42,361 nt of DNA from an uncultured Prevotella sp. (GTDB taxonomy: Bacteria; Bacteroidota; Bacteroidia; Bacteroidales; Bacteroidaceae). Positions 34,572-42,212 of the stretch are shown piece after piece. The stretch covers positions 669 through 43,029 of the forward strand of contig CAJONQ010000015.1 of NCBI GenBank assembly GCA_905235835.1. The letters are read 5' to 3'. The stretch's first letter is position 1. Each line of letters begins with the position of its first letter. Position numbers and translations under genes: made by a program. The notes beneath the pieces are model-generated. The model was not told the DNA's origin. It saw only the letters and a program-made list of their open reading frames with translations, and made no database searches.

Positions 34572-34576
34572 GTATA
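34557..34576. promoter_or_regulatory. Operator copy 2, upstream of cysK
   Basis: TATACC-AAACGTTA-GGTATA, a perfect 6-8-6 inverted repeat. It overlaps the 3' end of the patB-like gene. It ends 21 nt before the -33 TTG of the cysK promoter (34598-34600). Confidence 0.8.
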
Positions 34577-34597
34577 TGAAATGCCATAAGAGTGTGA

Positions 34598-34628
34598 TTG
34601 CAGGATGTCCTAAAACCCGCTACCTTTG
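34598..34628 (+). promoter_or_regulatory. Promoter of the cysK-encapsulin operon
   Basis: TTG (34598-34600), 20-nt spacer, TACCTTTG (34621-34628). The leader to the cysK ATG at 34661 is about 25 nt. Confidence 0.8.
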
Positions 34629-34660
34629 CAAACGGATATTTACACAAAAACATCAAGAAT

Positions 34661-35608
34661 ATGGCAAACATCGCCCACAACCTTATTGACTTGCTCGGCA
34701 ACACCCCGTTGCTGGAACTGAGTCGCACAGAGAAGAAAGAACGGCTGAAAGCCCGTATCATCGTGAAACTGGAACTGTTTAACCCTGCACGAAGTGTGAA
34801 AGACCGCGTGGGTTTCGCCATGCTCGATGACGCAGAGCGTCGTGGCTTGATCAATAAAAACACAACGATTATAGAGCCCACCAGTGGCAATACGGGTATC
34901 GGACTTGCTCTGGTCAGCGTTATCCGTGGCTATCGACTCATACTCACCATGCCGGAGGCGATGTCTCTGGAACGCCGTAAACTGCTCAAAGCACTGGGTG
35001 CAGAACTGGTGCTGACTCCTGCCTATGAGGGAATGGCTGGCGCTATCCGTAAGGCACAAGAGTTAGCCCAAGAGATTGGTAATACTTTTATTCCCCAACA
35101 GTTTGAGAACAAAGCAAACGCAGAGATCCATCGCAAGACGACAGCAGAGGAGATCTGGCGTGACACCGACGGAAAGGTGGACATCCTGGTAGCGGGAATC
35201 GGTACTGGTGGCACCATCACTGGTGTGGGGGAAGTGCTGAAGAAATATAATCCGCATATTCAAGTGATTGCCGTGGAGCCAGACAGTTCTCCCGTATTGA
35301 GCGGGGGAAAGCCTGGTCCTCACAAGCTGCAAGGTATTGGTGCAGGCTTTGTACCCAAGGTGCTGAATACGACAATCTATGATGAGATTATCCGTATCAA
35401 GGATGATGAGGCATACGACCGTGGACGACAACTGGCACGTACCGATGGTGTGTTGACTGGTGTGTCATCGGCTGCCGCTGTGGCTGCCGCCATTCGGGTG
35501 GCGAAGCGTCCGGAGAACGAGAAAAAGAACATTGTAGTCATCCTGCCAGATACTGGTGAGAGGTATCTGAGTACACCTATTTATAATTTTAATTATGAGC
35601 GAGAATAA
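34661..35608 (+). CDS. cysK: Cysteine synthase A (O-acetylserine sulfhydrylase)
   Basis: 315 residues from the ATG at 34661 ([20 protein letters not shown]); an upstream in-frame ATG at 34598 lies on the promoter and is rejected. PLP Lys47 in [16 protein letters not shown] (74-79) and [12 protein letters not shown] are all present. It makes cysteine from O-acetylserine and sulfide, or possibly from a protein thiocarboxylate given the carrier genes downstream. It opens the operon with the sulfur carriers and encapsulin; the DsrE gene overlaps its end by 14 nt. Length is normal. Confidence 0.94.
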   Translation: MANIAHNLIDLLGNTPLLELSRTEKKERLKARIIVKLELFNPARSVKDRVGFAMLDDAERRGLINKNTTIIEPTSGNTGIGLALVSVIRGYRLILTMPEAMSLERRKLLKALGAELVLTPAYEGMAGAIRKAQELAQEIGNTFIPQQFENKANAEIHRKTTAEEIWRDTDGKVDILVAGIGTGGTITGVGEVLKKYNPHIQVIAVEPDSSPVLSGGKPGPHKLQGIGAGFVPKVLNTTIYDEIIRIKDDEAYDRGRQLARTDGVLTGVSSAAAVAAAIRVAKRPENEKKNIVVILPDTGERYLSTPIYNFNYERE

Positions 35609-36074
35609 GAAACTAAGCCTCATCGCCTTCAGTGGTGATTTCGACAAGTTGACAGCAGTCTTCACCCTCGCTACGGGTGCCGCTGCCGTAGGATATGAGG
35701 TTAACATCTTCTTCACCTTCTGGGGACTGGATGCTATCAAGAAGAAACAAGGGCGCGCATTCCTTGGCGCTAACTGGTTGACGAAGATTTTCGGTTTTAT
35801 GATGGGAGGTCTGAAGACGACACCTACCAGCCGCTTCAATTTCTGCGGTGCTGGTCCTAAGATCTTCCGCTACCTGATGCGTAAGAATAATGTGGCGACC
35901 TTAGAGGAACTGGTAGAGGCTGCCAAGGTATTGGGTGTCAACCTCTATGCCTGTGAGATGGCTATGCACGTGTTAGGACTGAAGAAAGAAGACTTCATCC
36001 CTGAAGTCAAGGACGTGCTGGGTGTAGCAACCTTCCTGCAACTCTCGGAGGGAGGACAGACAATGTTTATTTAA
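35595..36074 (+). CDS. DsrE/DsrF-like family sulfur-relay protein
   Basis: 159 residues. [38 protein letters not shown] and [16 protein letters not shown] match the DsrE/DsrF/DrsH-like group. The conserved Cys residue in LYACEMAM is positioned like the active Cys of DsrE family proteins that pass sulfane sulfur to TusA-type carriers. It overlaps cysK by 14 nt, and the tusA-like gene follows 3 nt downstream, so they are likely coupled partners. The length is longer than the usual 110-120 of TusD, as in the larger peroxiredoxin-family DsrE proteins. Confidence 0.85.
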   Translation: MSENKKLSLIAFSGDFDKLTAVFTLATGAAAVGYEVNIFFTFWGLDAIKKKQGRAFLGANWLTKIFGFMMGGLKTTPTSRFNFCGAGPKIFRYLMRKNNVATLEELVEAAKVLGVNLYACEMAMHVLGLKKEDFIPEVKDVLGVATFLQLSEGGQTMFI

Positions 36075-36077
36075 AAC

Positions 36078-36311
36078 ATGGAAGATATGGCAACAAAGAC
36101 ATTAGACATCACGAAGGAGCATTGCCCGATGACCTTCGTCAAGACCAAAATTGAACTGGCTAAGTTACAGGCAGGTGACATCCTGGAGGTTCTCCTCTCT
36201 GAGGGGGAGCCATTAGATAATGTGCCCCGTAATGCAGTAGATCAGGGCTATGAGGTGCTCTCCGTAGAGCATGTCGAGGGTACAACACATAAGGTAATTA
36301 TCAAGAAATAA
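36078..36311 (+). CDS. tusA: TusA-type sulfur carrier
   Basis: 77 residues. The signature CPMTFVKTKIELAKLQAGDI has the catalytic Cys at the start of the first helix, as in TusA/SirA (CPxPxxxxK). It should receive persulfide sulfur from a desulfurase or rhodanese and hand it on. ATG at 36078 is used; MATKTL at 36087 is an alternative that matches the length of relatives. It lies 3 nt downstream of the DsrE-like gene and 15 nt before the encapsulin gene. Confidence 0.87.
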   Translation: MEDMATKTLDITKEHCPMTFVKTKIELAKLQAGDILEVLLSEGEPLDNVPRNAVDQGYEVLSVEHVEGTTHKVIIKK

Positions 36312-36326
36312 TAAAAATACTAAACT

Positions 36327-37766
36327 ATGGCAGATTCCAATCTTCAGCGCAGTGTGACCACTGCCACCGCCAGAAAACTGGCGACCACCACCAAGACTGC
36401 CCCTCAGATGGGTAGTATCACTCCAAGACTTCTCCTGAAACTCCTCCCATGGGTTCAGGTCAGTGGCGGTACTTACCGCGTCAACCGTACCAAGGTAGAA
36501 CTCAAGAAGACGGAACGTCTGAATATCGAGTACCTGAATGGGGTTCCCTCATTTACCGCAAAGAGTCTGAAACAGATTCCTTTGTTCTCTGCTTTCGATG
36601 ATGAGATTGTCACTCGTCTGGCAAGTTCTTTCGAGACCGTCGAGGTGTCCCTGGGTAATCTCTTTGTCAAGGAAGGTAAGGACAAACAGAAGTTCTTCAT
36701 CGTGGCAAGCGGTCAGGCGGAAGTCATCAACAAGGGTCCTCATGGAGAGGAGTTGCGTATCGCCCTGCTCGGTGACGGTGAGTTCTTCGGTGAGGCTGAC
36801 CTTCTGAATGACGCAGCCTCCACGGTCAGCGTCCGTGCTGTCACACCTTCTATATTCCTCTCCCTGAAACTCTCTGAACTAGAGAAATTCATCAAGGAGG
36901 TTCCAGACTTCCGTCAGACTTTCCAGAAGGCCGTCGACAAGCAGTTGCGCCTGAAGGCGACGGTCAATGATCATGGTGAGAAACATATCGACCTGGTCAG
37001 TGGTCATGAGGAGGACAATATCATTCCAGAGACCTATATCGACTACGAGGAGAATCCCACGGAATACAGTCTCAATACCCTACAGACCGTTGTTCGTGTA
37101 CATACCCGTGTAAGCGATCTTTATAATAATCCTTACAACCAGCTCGAAGAACAACTGCGCCTTTCTGTTGAGAGTATCAAAGAGCGTCAGGAGTGGGAAC
37201 TCATCAATAACAACCAGTTCGGACTGCTTGCCTCTGTCAGTCCTGCCCATCGCATCACGACCCGCTATGGAGCACCGACACCCGATGACCTCGATGAATT
37301 GCTGTCATTAGTATGGAAAGAGCCTGCTTTCTTCATTGCCCATCCCCGTGCGATAGCCGCTTTTGAGCGTGAGTGTACCTGGCGTGGAGTACCACCTGTG
37401 ACTACCGACCTCTTTGGTACGAAGGTCATCCTATGGCGTGGGGTTCCCTTGATTCCTTCTGATAAAGTGGAGGTAGAAGGACAGTTCCTTACTGGTCGTG
37501 GTGTGGGAACAACGAAGATTATCCTCGTCCGTACCGGTGAGAAGAATCAGGGTGTGGTAGGTCTGCACCAGAGTGGTATTCCTGGTGAGATTGCTCCATC
37601 GCTTAGTGCTCGTCTGATGGGTCTCGACAAGTTTGGTGTCGCCTCCTATCTGTTGACCAAGTATTTCAGTCTTGCGGCATTGACAGACGATGCCATTGCT
37701 GTTCTTGAGAATGTAGAGGTAGGCTACTATCACGACTACCAGCATCGTAATAAAGTAGAGAAATAA
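36327..37766 (+). CDS. Family 2B encapsulin shell protein with inserted cyclic-nucleotide-like domain
   Basis: 479 residues. The sequence is the HK97-fold shell protein of family 2B encapsulins: residues 1-82 (LKLLPWVQVSGGTYRVNRTK), then an inserted cNMP-binding-like domain (about 84-205), then the rest of the shell fold (about 235-479; RIxTRYGAPTPDDL, FIAHPRAIAAFERE, VIPSDK-like and AxLTDDAIAVLENVEVGYYHDY-like). It makes protein nanocompartments that in other bacteria house a cysteine desulfurase and can hold elemental sulfur. The phosphate-binding cassette reads GDGEFFGEADLLNDAASTVS and lacks the Arg that holds the cyclic phosphate in CRP-type domains, so cAMP binding is doubtful. The cargo gene follows with a 1-nt overlap. 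Confidence 0.9.
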   Translation: MADSNLQRSVTTATARKLATTTKTAPQMGSITPRLLLKLLPWVQVSGGTYRVNRTKVELKKTERLNIEYLNGVPSFTAKSLKQIPLFSAFDDEIVTRLASSFETVEVSLGNLFVKEGKDKQKFFIVASGQAEVINKGPHGEELRIALLGDGEFFGEADLLNDAASTVSVRAVTPSIFLSLKLSELEKFIKEVPDFRQTFQKAVDKQLRLKATVNDHGEKHIDLVSGHEEDNIIPETYIDYEENPTEYSLNTLQTVVRVHTRVSDLYNNPYNQLEEQLRLSVESIKERQEWELINNNQFGLLASVSPAHRITTRYGAPTPDDLDELLSLVWKEPAFFIAHPRAIAAFERECTWRGVPPVTTDLFGTKVILWRGVPLIPSDKVEVEGQFLTGRGVGTTKIILVRTGEKNQGVVGLHQSGIPGEIAPSLSARLMGLDKFGVASYLLTKYFSLAALTDDAIAVLENVEVGYYHDYQHRNKVEK

Positions 37767-39211
37767 TGATAGAACTCATCAAACAAGATCTCGGATTGCC
37801 CGATACCTGCTTGTTGGACGAGATGCGTGCAGTGGTCAGCAAATATTTTGCCGACGATGAGCCACAGGATGTCTCTGCGTCAGATGATGCCCTCGTATTT
37901 CACACCTTACCGGGTGATGAGAGCTTTGGTATCGGCATTCCTGAGACTCAGAAACTGCAGGAGTTGAACTATGAGGAGGCTGACACATTGTCGACCGATG
38001 AGATCAAAAAAGACTTCCCTGTCTTGCAACAGCAGGTAAACGGTCATGACCTCGTATGGCTCGATAACGGAGCCACCACGCAGAAGCCCGTACAGGTGAT
38101 TGACAAGATATCGGATTACTATCGCAACTATAATTCTAACATCCATCGTGGTGCCCACACACTGGCAGCACGTGCCACTGATGCTTATGAGGGAGCCCGT
38201 GAGAAAGTCCGTCGTTTTATCAATGCCCCTTCTGCTGATGACATCATCTTCGTACGTGGTACCACAGAAGGCATCAACCTCGTGGCGCAGACTTTCGGGC
38301 GCCAGTATCTCTCTGTGGGTGATAATGTCATCGTCTCAGAACTGGACCATCATGCCAATATCGTACCCTGGCAACAAGTGGCTAAGGAGCAGGGAGCGGA
38401 GTTGCGGGTTATTCCTACCGATAAGAACGGTGATTTAATCTTGTCGGAACTGGAGCGACAGATAACACCTCGCACCCGTATCGTCTCTGTGGGTCATGTG
38501 AACAACACCTTTGGCACCATTAACGACGTGCAGCGCATCATAGATATCGCCCATTCCCACAATGTGCCTGTACTGATAGACGGAGCACAGTCTATTGCCC
38601 ATACACCTGTTGACGTACAAACCTTAGGTGCTGACTTCTTTGTGTTCAGTGGGCATAAGATTTATGGTCCTAATGGAATCGGAGTGGTGTACGGTAAGCA
38701 TGAATTGTTAGAGAAATTACATCCATGGCAGGGTGGCGGTAATATGATCAAGGACGTAACAATAGAGCGTACGGAATATAACACACCCCCTGCCCGTTTC
38801 GAGGCTGGTACACCTAATGTGGCTGATGCCATCGGACTGGGTGCAGCCCTCGACTACGTAAGTCGTATTGGTATTCGCAATATAGAGCACCATGAGCATC
38901 AATTGACAGAATATGCACGAGAGCAACTGGCACAGGTACCGGGCTTGCATCTCATTGGCAACCCTAAGCATCGTGTCTCTGTTGTCTCGTTCTATTTAGA
39001 GGGTATTCCTGTTCCAGAGACAGGTCAGTTACTCGACAAAGAAGGTATTGCCGTCCGTGCTGGTCACCATTGTGCTCAACCTGCTCTTCGAGCCTTGGGT
39101 CATGAGATGTCTGTACGACCAACCTTCGCTTTATACAACTCAAAGGAGGATGTCGACAAGTTAGTGATAGCACTTCATAAGATTGTGGCGACAAATGGTA
39201 ATCGTAAATAG
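37766..39211 (+). CDS. Encapsulin cargo cysteine desulfurase (SufS-like)
   Basis: 481 residues. Residues from about 80 onward are a SufS-type group II desulfurase: LDNGATTQKP, DHHANIVPW, FSGHKIYGPNG with PLP Lys298, and RAGHHCAQP with persulfide-forming Cys436. Residues 1-80 are an added disordered and acidic extension (IELIKQDLGLPDTCLLDEMR at the start), as known for encapsulated desulfurases, where it is used to enter the shell. It takes sulfur from cysteine to form persulfide. The start overlaps the shell stop in TAATG, so shell and cargo are coupled. The cargo-loading role is inferred from gene order and family. Confidence 0.91.
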   Translation: MIELIKQDLGLPDTCLLDEMRAVVSKYFADDEPQDVSASDDALVFHTLPGDESFGIGIPETQKLQELNYEEADTLSTDEIKKDFPVLQQQVNGHDLVWLDNGATTQKPVQVIDKISDYYRNYNSNIHRGAHTLAARATDAYEGAREKVRRFINAPSADDIIFVRGTTEGINLVAQTFGRQYLSVGDNVIVSELDHHANIVPWQQVAKEQGAELRVIPTDKNGDLILSELERQITPRTRIVSVGHVNNTFGTINDVQRIIDIAHSHNVPVLIDGAQSIAHTPVDVQTLGADFFVFSGHKIYGPNGIGVVYGKHELLEKLHPWQGGGNMIKDVTIERTEYNTPPARFEAGTPNVADAIGLGAALDYVSRIGIRNIEHHEHQLTEYAREQLAQVPGLHLIGNPKHRVSVVSFYLEGIPVPETGQLLDKEGIAVRAGHHCAQPALRALGHEMSVRPTFALYNSKEDVDKLVIALHKIVATNGNRK

Positions 39212-39220
39212 TTTATAGAA

Positions 39221-39433
39221 ATGGCTAAAATCATAGTAAATGGTGAGGCTCAGGAAGTACAACTTCCACTCACCCTGACCGAGTTAATCAAACAGAATGA
39301 CGTACAGCAGCCGGAAATGGTCAGTGTACAGGTGAACGAGGATTTCGCTGACCGCTCCGAATGGGATGGTATTCAGATCAAGGAAGGTGACACTGTCGAT
39401 TTCTTGTACTTCATGGGAGGAGGGTGTATTTAG
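39221..39433 (+). CDS. ThiS/MoaD-like sulfur carrier with GGGCI tail
   Basis: 70 residues with a beta-grasp pattern (AKIIVNGEAQEVQLPLTLTE; DGIQIKEGDTVDFLYFM). The C terminus is GGG-Cys-Ile; activation needs a free Gly-Gly end, so two residues must be cut off. The JAMM protease encoded at 40261 is the likely enzyme, as for HcyS/HcyD of Wolinella succinogenes and related CysO/Mec+ systems. After cleavage the carrier would be adenylated by the ThiF-like enzyme (next gene) and loaded as a thiocarboxylate to donate sulfur to cysteine or homocysteine synthesis. Which acceptor is used here is not established. Confidence 0.85.
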   Translation: MAKIIVNGEAQEVQLPLTLTELIKQNDVQQPEMVSVQVNEDFADRSEWDGIQIKEGDTVDFLYFMGGGCI

Positions 39434-39449
39434 TTCATAGTTTAGAGTT

Positions 39450-40256
39450 ATGTACGATTTCACTGAAGAGCAGATACAACGTTACTCACGCCATATCCTT
39501 TTACAGGATGTAGGCGTGGAGGGACAGGAGAAAATCCTCAATGCCAAGGTACTCGTAGTGGGTGCCGGAGGTCTGGGAGCCCCCGTCTCCCTTTATCTCG
39601 CGGCTGCGGGTATCGGTCGTATCGGTATTATTGATGCCGATGTTGTTGACCTCTCCAACCTACAACGCCAGATCATCCATTTCACCAAGGATGTGGGAGT
39701 CCCTAAGGTGGAGAGTGCGAAAGAGAAAATCCTTGCCATCAATCCTGATGTGAAGGTGGACACCTTCCATGAGTTCCTCTGGTCGGGCAATGCACTGGAT
39801 ATCATCAAGGAATATGACTTCATCGTCGATGGCACTGACAATTTCCCGGTGAAGTTTCTCATCAACGATGCCTGTGTGATGGCTGGCAAGCCCTTCTCAC
39901 ATGGAGGTATCCTGCGCTTCAACGGACAGACCTTCACGCATCTGCCAGGCACTGCCTGTTATCGTTGTTTCTTTAAAGAGCCACCACCCGCTGGTGCCGT
40001 TCCCACCTGCTCACAGGCTGGTGTCTTAGGAGCCATCGCTGGTATGTTAGGTACTATCCAGGCTGCTGAGACCTTGAAGTATTTCACGGGTGTTGGCGAC
40101 TTGTTGACTAATCGCCTGCTGACCTTCGATGCCAAGACGATGCAGTTCCGTACCATCCCTGTCAAGCAACGCCCCTCGTGTGCTATCTGTGGTGAGCACC
40201 CCACCATCACGGAGTTGATTGACTACGAGCAGGCTGCTTGCGACTTAAAACATTAA
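39450..40256 (+). CDS. ThiF/MoeB-like activating enzyme (E1-like) for the sulfur carrier
   Basis: 268 residues. Nucleotide loop VGAGGLGAP (38-46), ADVVDLSNLQRQIIH, catalytic Cys187 in PTCSQAGVLG and two zinc Cys pairs (C170-C173 in CYRC; C244-C247 in CAIC). This is the ThiF/MoeB/HesA family that adenylates the C terminus of ThiS- or MoaD-type carriers. Neighbours predict that its substrate is the 70-residue carrier at 39221. There is no rhodanese domain fused, so sulfur presumably comes from the desulfurase or TusA. Confidence 0.9.
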   Translation: MYDFTEEQIQRYSRHILLQDVGVEGQEKILNAKVLVVGAGGLGAPVSLYLAAAGIGRIGIIDADVVDLSNLQRQIIHFTKDVGVPKVESAKEKILAINPDVKVDTFHEFLWSGNALDIIKEYDFIVDGTDNFPVKFLINDACVMAGKPFSHGGILRFNGQTFTHLPGTACYRCFFKEPPPAGAVPTCSQAGVLGAIAGMLGTIQAAETLKYFTGVGDLLTNRLLTFDAKTMQFRTIPVKQRPSCAICGEHPTITELIDYEQAACDLKH

Positions 40257-40260
40257 AACG

Positions 40261-40647
40261 ATGAGAATCAACCAAAATGTCATAGACGAGATGATAGCAC
40301 AGGCTCAGAAGGATGCCCCCAATGAGACCTGTGGCTATCTTCTGGGTGCTGATGATGTCGTCACAGAGAACTACTGGATGGAGAATATCGACCATTCGCC
40401 AGAGCATTTCTCTTTCGCACCAAAGGATCAGTTCGCTGCCTTGAAATACGCACGTTCGAAAGGACTGAGGATCCTTGCCAACTGGCACAGTCATCCCGCC
40501 TCTCCCTCACGTCCATCACAGGAGGATCTGCGACTGGCGAATGATCCTACCATCCGCTATGCCATCCTCTCCCTGCATGAGGGCATCCACCTCAACTCCT
40601 TTAAGATTCTTAATGGTGAGGTGATTGACAAGGAACAGCATCTTTAG
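40261..40647 (+). CDS. JAMM/MPN+ metalloprotease (M67), carrier-processing
   Basis: 128 residues. JAMM motif complete: Glu22 in NETCGYLLG and HSHPASPSRPSQED with His76, His78 and Asp89. Similar Mec+ and HcyD proteins remove residues after the Gly-Gly of sulfur carriers. It is the last gene of the operon, 4 nt after the ThiF-like gene. It probably clips the Cys-Ile end of the carrier at 39221, and perhaps releases amino acid from carrier-cysteine or carrier-homocysteine adducts. Confidence 0.9.
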   Translation: MRINQNVIDEMIAQAQKDAPNETCGYLLGADDVVTENYWMENIDHSPEHFSFAPKDQFAALKYARSKGLRILANWHSHPASPSRPSQEDLRLANDPTIRYAILSLHEGIHLNSFKILNGEVIDKEQHL

Positions 40648-40649
40648 TA

Positions 40650-41450
40650 CTACTCAGCAGTAGCATCTTGTATCACCAGACCAGCGAGCATAAAGCCGAA
40701 GATAGCGGTAATATGGGCAAGAGTACCGTTGATCTGTGCTTTAGAGGAGCACCACTCATGGTTCAACAGCGTAGGATCTCCAGGTCCGTTCTTTGCCTTA
40801 GGACACATACACTGCTCCGTGCCACAGGTAGCGTTATGACCTCTGTTCTGTAAGAGTTCATCAGAGAAGACACATTGGAATTTCCGCTTCGGGAAGCGTC
40901 TCTGCTTCTTGAAGCGGTTTCTTAACGCACGAGCCAACGGGTCACCCTTCACCTTCCAGAACTCTGCCACCTGAATCCTCGTGGGGTCGAGTTTCAAGGC
41001 AGCACCCATCGATGAGAAGAACTTCGCCTTTGTCTGACAGGCGAGTTCAATGAGTAATGCCTTGTCCTTCAGCGAGTCGATAGCATCAATGATATAATCA
41101 TATGTCTCTATTTGAAACTCATGAGCAGTCTCTTCCGTGAAGATCTTCTGCAGTGCCACGATCTCCGCACTGGGATTGATGGTCAGCAAACGTTCTTTCA
41201 GTGCCTCCACTTTCACCTGTCCTACCGTCTTCGTAGTAGCCATCAACTGACGGTTGATGTTGGTGATACACACCCGGTCGGAGTCGACAATCGTCAACAG
41301 CCGGATACCACTGCGCACCAGACTCTCAGCACACCAGGATCCGACACCACCCACACCAAAGATAATAACCCGTTGCTGGGCTATTCGGTCTACCGTTTCA
41401 TTGCCCAACAACAGTTCTGTTCGTCTGAATATCGCTTGTTCTATTGCCAT
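40650..41450 (-). CDS. tcdA: tRNA threonylcarbamoyladenosine dehydratase
   Basis: 266 residues. GVGGVGSWCAESLVRSG nucleotide loop, DSDRVCITNINRQL, and a C-terminal CATCGTEQCMC zinc motif. This E1-like enzyme cyclises t6A at position 37 of tRNAs (ct6A). In the family it often lies near csd sulfur genes; here it is convergent with the carrier operon. The C terminus has a hydrophobic stretch (HITAIFGFMLAGLVIQD) typical of TcdA. No clear TAnnTTTG promoter was found upstream. Confidence 0.9.
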   Translation of the reverse strand: MAIEQAIFRRTELLLGNETVDRIAQQRVIIFGVGGVGSWCAESLVRSGIRLLTIVDSDRVCITNINRQLMATTKTVGQVKVEALKERLLTINPSAEIVALQKIFTEETAHEFQIETYDYIIDAIDSLKDKALLIELACQTKAKFFSSMGAALKLDPTRIQVAEFWKVKGDPLARALRNRFKKQRRFPKRKFQCVFSDELLQNRGHNATCGTEQCMCPKAKNGPGDPTLLNHEWCSSKAQINGTLAHITAIFGFMLAGLVIQDATAE

Positions 41451-41576
41451 AAGGTGTATATTAATTGCCGGTTAATTCGCGGTATTGCTTTGCGGTTATG
41501 CCTGCGCCGTGACGTATTGCTCTATCCATTCGCCCCCGAGATGCCTATGGATGTAGTTGACGACTATTTAGAATAA
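41451..41576 (+). pseudogene. Possible C-terminal remnant of an unknown gene
   Basis: A frame without its own ATG ends RDVLLYPFAPEMPMDVVDDY-LE then TAA at 41574-41576. The composition looks like coding sequence, but the frame merges into the shadow of tcdA on the other side. It could be a relic, or a GTG-started small gene. No family was recognised. Confidence 0.2.
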
Positions 41577-41608
41577 CAATGACAATATTTGGCAATTGAA
41601 TCAGTCGT

Positions 41609-41983
41609 TTACAGTTCCGCAATGACCTCTATCTCTACCATGGCACCTTTCGGCAGTGTCTTCACGGCAACGGCGGAACGGGCGGGATAGGGTTGTGTGA
41701 AGAACTCGGCATAGACGGCATTCATTGCTGCGAAGTCCGACATGTCCGCAAGGAATACTGTTGTCTTGACGACACGGCTCAAATCCGTTCCTGCCTCCTC
41801 CAGTATTGCCTTAACATTACAGAGTGCCTGTCGACTCTGTTCCTGGATACCTCCCTCCACGAAATTTCCAGTAACAGGGTCGATGGGAATCTGTCCTGAT
41901 GTATAGATAAGATTCCCTACTTGGATAGCCTGGCTATACGGTCCGATAGCGGCTGGTGCATTTTTTGTGTTTATTGCTTTCAT
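41609..41983 (-). CDS. ridA: RidA family enamine/imine deaminase
   Basis: 124 residues. INTKNAPAAIGPYSQAIQVGN, TSGQIPIDPVTGNF, DMSDFAAMNAVYAEFFTQPYPARS and VAVKTLPKGAMVEIEVIA are the RidA family pattern. RidA hydrolyses reactive enamines (2-aminoacrylate) released by PLP enzymes such as C-S lyases and serine dehydratase. The position beside a sulfur operon with several PLP enzymes makes biological sense, though it is on the other strand. Upstream TATCTTTG (42001-42008, minus) is the likely -7 box. Confidence 0.94.
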   Translation of the reverse strand: MKAINTKNAPAAIGPYSQAIQVGNLIYTSGQIPIDPVTGNFVEGGIQEQSRQALCNVKAILEEAGTDLSRVVKTTVFLADMSDFAAMNAVYAEFFTQPYPARSAVAVKTLPKGAMVEIEVIAEL

Positions 41984-42000
41984 TTCTCACTAATTTTCGG

Positions 42001-42008
42001 CAAAGATA
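42001..42008 (-). promoter_or_regulatory. -7 element of the ridA promoter
   Basis: TATCTTTG read on the minus strand, 18 nt before the ridA ATG. The -33 place has TGG/CTG rather than TTG. Confidence 0.5.
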
Positions 42009-42066
42009 CTAAATTCTTTTCAAGAATCCAGCATTTCTTTTAAGTCATTTTACAACAGAAGGCGTC

Positions 42067-42086
42067 TATACCTAATTTGCGGTATA
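42067..42086. promoter_or_regulatory. Operator copy 3, upstream of the poly-Cys leader transcript
   Basis: TATACC-TAATTTGC-GGTATA, perfect 6-8-6 inverted repeat, 22 nt before the -33 TTG (42109-42111). It shares arms and spacing with operator copies 1 and 2. Confidence 0.8.
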
Positions 42087-42108
42087 GAAAAATGCCGTTC
42101 AAAGGGTA

Positions 42109-42139
42109 TTGTGGGAGTCAGAATTCCGCCGTACCTTTG
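42109..42139 (+). promoter_or_regulatory. Promoter of the poly-Cys leader transcript
   Basis: TTG (42109-42111), 20-nt spacer, TACCTTTG (42132-42139); 5' leader to the small ORF is about 65 nt. Confidence 0.78.
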
Positions 42140-42212
42140 CATCGTCGAAAAGACATCATAACGTGTTTTAGAGACAAAGTAACAAAATAGTCAATAAAAA
42201 AGAAAGAAAATT

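Noticed and set aside
34598..34660. Longer CysK start at 34598
   Set aside because: It would put the promoter in the coding region; CysK relatives start at the MANIAHN position.
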